Source of the DNA: Ignavibacteria bacterium
GTDB lineage: Bacteria > Bacteroidota > Ignavibacteria > Ignavibacteriales > Melioribacteraceae
Length of the DNA: 7,045 nucleotides
Assembly (NCBI GenBank): GCA_011049495.1
Contig: DSBF01000577.1
Span: 1 to 7,045 of the forward strand
Direction: 5' to 3'
The first letter of the stretch is position 1. The number at the start of each line of letters is the position of its first letter. Below are positions 5,537 to 7,045 of this stretch, piece by piece. Both the position numbers and the translations under genes were made by a program. The notes under the pieces were generated by a model, which made no database searches, was not told where the DNA came from, and was given only the letters and a program-made list of their open reading frames with translations.

Positions 5537-7045
5537 TTACCTCCTGCTGCTTTTGGGAAGTTTTACAATAAAAGTTGAGCCTTTATTCAGTTCACTTGAT
5601 ACTTTAATTAAGCCATCATGCAAGTCGACAATTTGCTTTACAGTAGTTAATCCAAAACCGGCACCCGGAATTTGTGTGCTTGTTTTTCCTACTTTGCTGA
5701 ATTTCTGAAAAAGTTTCGGGATATCTCCTTTGGGAATTCCAACACCCGTATCGCTAATTATAACTTCTACTTCCTTCAGAAAATCTCTTGCCATTAGAGT
5801 TACCCTTCCCCCTTTCTGCGTAAATTTAACGGCGTTAGAAAGTAGATTATTAATTGCCTTTTGTATTCTTTCTTTATCGGCATTAATAATAATTTCAGTT
5901 CCTGGAATTTCTGACGAAAATGTTAATCCTTCTTCTTCGGCTATTTTACCCCATCTATCAGCAAGTTCATTAAGTACTAAAATAATATCGAAATTAGTTT
6001 TTTCAAGAGCATTTGTATCCGTTTCAAGTTTTGAAAAATCCAGAATGTCATTAATCAGCCTTGCCAATCTTTTCCCTTCTGATAATATAATTCCACTAAA
6101 TTCTTCAACTATTTCAGATGGTAAATCTTTATCGGTAACTAATGTTTCGGCAAACCCCACAATTGAAGCCAACGGGGTTCGTAATTCATGGGAAATGTTG
6201 GAAATAAATTCATTCTTTAATTTGTTCAACTCGTCAAGTACTGTCAACTGCTGCTTAGTTCTATCTTGTTCAATTGAAATCATTCTATTTGCTTCAATCA
6301 GCTTGGCATTGAGTTCTTTTAGTTTTGATTCGTTTTTAATTCTTTCTGTAACATTTCTTCCAAAACCGATTAAACCGATTGTTTCATCACCCGATTTTAG
6401 ATTTCTAGCATTTATTTCGAATGTTAGAATCTCTTCAAACTTATCAATAAAGCGAACTTCGAATGAAGTTAATTCTTTTTGTTTTAAAATTTCTTGAAAT
6501 GCAACAGCTACATTAGATTTATTTTCTTCGTCAACAAATTCTAGAAAATGCTTACCAATAAGTTCTTCGGGTGTGAACCCTAATGATCTTGCACCAAGCG
6601 TATTTACAGTAACAAAATATCCGTTGCTATCCAAAGTAAAAATTAGATCTTCAGCTGTTTCGATTAACAATCTAAAACGTTCTTCTGATTTTTCAAGTTT
6701 ATTACGGTATTCAATTTCATCAGTAACATTACTAATGGAGCCAACAACACGAACAATTTTTCCATTTTCTTTAATAGGGAACCCGGTATGCCTAACAAAA
6801 AGATCATTGTCTCTTCCATCTTTCATTTGATATTCAACAACGGCGTTTTCACCGAGTTTTAATTTTTCAATAAACTTTTTAAAGTCTGAAATATACTTTG
6901 GATTTATTTTTCTGATTAGCGAAACTTTATTCGATTGTATATCATCGCTTTCGTATCCGAAAATTCTTGAGGCTGCGTCCGAAATAAAGTTATACTTTGT
7001 TCCATCCAAATCAGATGAGTATAATACCGAACCAATATTCTGTGC
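5537..7045 (-). CDS. PAS-containing sensor histidine kinase, 5' end cut by window edge
   Basis: Hybrid-free sensor kinase; 502 codons are visible and the frame remains open at the window edge, so the true start lies beyond 7045. A TTG at 7009 is not the start: the residues before it (NIGSVLYSSD) continue a PAS domain. Numbering from that TTG: PAS 1 with PAC to ~100, PAS 2 ~108-225, a coiled-coil-like linker ~225-265, then the DHp domain with phospho-acceptor H274 in ISHELRTPL (codon 6188-6190). The HATPase_c domain has N-box N388/N392, G1 DTGVG at 420-424, F-box near 434-437 and G2 GAGFGL at 449-454. All catalytic motifs are intact. No membrane segment occurs in the visible part, so it is soluble or its membrane region is upstream. 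It should phosphorylate the adjacent NtrC-type regulator and possibly also the receiver-phosphatase. No receiver domain is attached. The signal it senses is unknown. Confidence 0.95.
   Translation of the reverse strand, partial: AQNIGSVLYSSDLDGTKYNFISDAASRIFGYESDDIQSNKVSLIRKINPKYISDFKKFIEKLKLGENAVVEYQMKDGRDNDLFVRHTGFPIKENGKIVRVVGSISNVTDEIEYRNKLEKSEERFRLLIETAEDLIFTLDSNGYFVTVNTLGARSLGFTPEELIGKHFLEFVDEENKSNVAVAFQEILKQKELTSFEVRFIDKFEEILTFEINARNLKSGDETIGLIGFGRNVTERIKNESKLKELNAKLIEANRMISIEQDRTKQQLTVLDELNKLKNEFISNISHELRTPLASIVGFAETLVTDKDLPSEIVEEFSGIILSEGKRLARLINDILDFSKLETDTNALEKTNFDIILVLNELADRWGKIAEEEGLTFSSEIPGTEIIINADKERIQKAINNLLSNAVKFTQKGGRVTLMARDFLKEVEVIISDTGVGIPKGDIPKLFQKFSKVGKTSTQIPGAGFGLTTVKQIVDLHDGLIKVSSELNKGSTFIVKLPKSSRR
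5540..5545 (-). promoter_or_regulatory. strong ribosome binding site AGGAGG for the TTG-started regulator gene
   Basis: On the minus strand AGGAGG is followed by TAACTA and then the TTG start at 5533, an ideal 6-base spacing. The same bases encode the final Arg-Arg of the histidine kinase, and the kinase stop TAA follows directly, inside the spacer. This fixes the TTG as the start and suggests translational coupling between kinase and regulator. It is the only full consensus Shine-Dalgarno site at a gene start in this window. Confidence 0.85.

Noticed and set aside
6303..6320. TTGGCA resembling a sigma-54 -24 element on the plus strand
   Set aside because: There is no GC at the -12 position and it is inside the histidine kinase gene.
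5730..6497. 255-codon open frame on the plus strand
   Set aside because: It lies wholly opposite the histidine kinase, whose catalytic motifs are intact. The product is Ser/Leu/Ile-rich without recognisable motifs, as expected of an antisense shadow.
7007..7009. TTG as the start of the histidine kinase
   Set aside because: The frame is open upstream to the window edge and the preceding residues continue the PAS domain, so the gene is truncated by the window.

Overview
This is an AT-rich bacterial window holding six confident genes in two convergent blocks. Codon usage, few Shine-Dalgarno sites, and a DUF4922-type protein next to a family 2 glycosyltransferase suggest the Bacteroidota/Ignavibacteriota/Chlorobiota lineage. 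An Ignavibacteria-like organism is my best guess. This comes from recognising protein styles, not from a phylogenetic marker.

Left block, plus strand: after an AT-rich leader (1-196) come a two-module glycosyltransferase (197-1648) and a DUF4922 protein of the HIT/GalT nucleotidyltransferase-phosphorylase type (1645-2649). They share an ATGA stop/start overlap. The pair probably acts in nucleotide-sugar or glycan metabolism. Its substrates cannot be read from the sequence.

Right block, minus strand, read from right to left: a PAS-containing sensor histidine kinase cut by the window edge (7045-5537), an NtrC-family sigma-54 response regulator (5533-4151), a STAS anti-sigma-antagonist-like protein (4133-3795), and a response regulator fused to a SpoIIE/RsbU-type PP2C phosphatase (3785-2646). 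Gaps are 3, 17 and 9 bases, so this is almost certainly one operon. The simplest reading is one kinase feeding two receiver proteins. One activates sigma-54 transcription. The other dephosphorylates the STAS protein in a partner switch. No HPK-like serine kinase (RsbW/SpoIIAB type) that would phosphorylate the STAS protein is visible. The same set of parts is known from the Vibrio fischeri syp regulators (SypF, SypG, SypA, SypE), which control a polysaccharide locus.

The two blocks meet tail to tail with overlapping stop codons and no space for a terminator. I saw no RNA genes, mobile elements, CRISPR arrays or long repeats.
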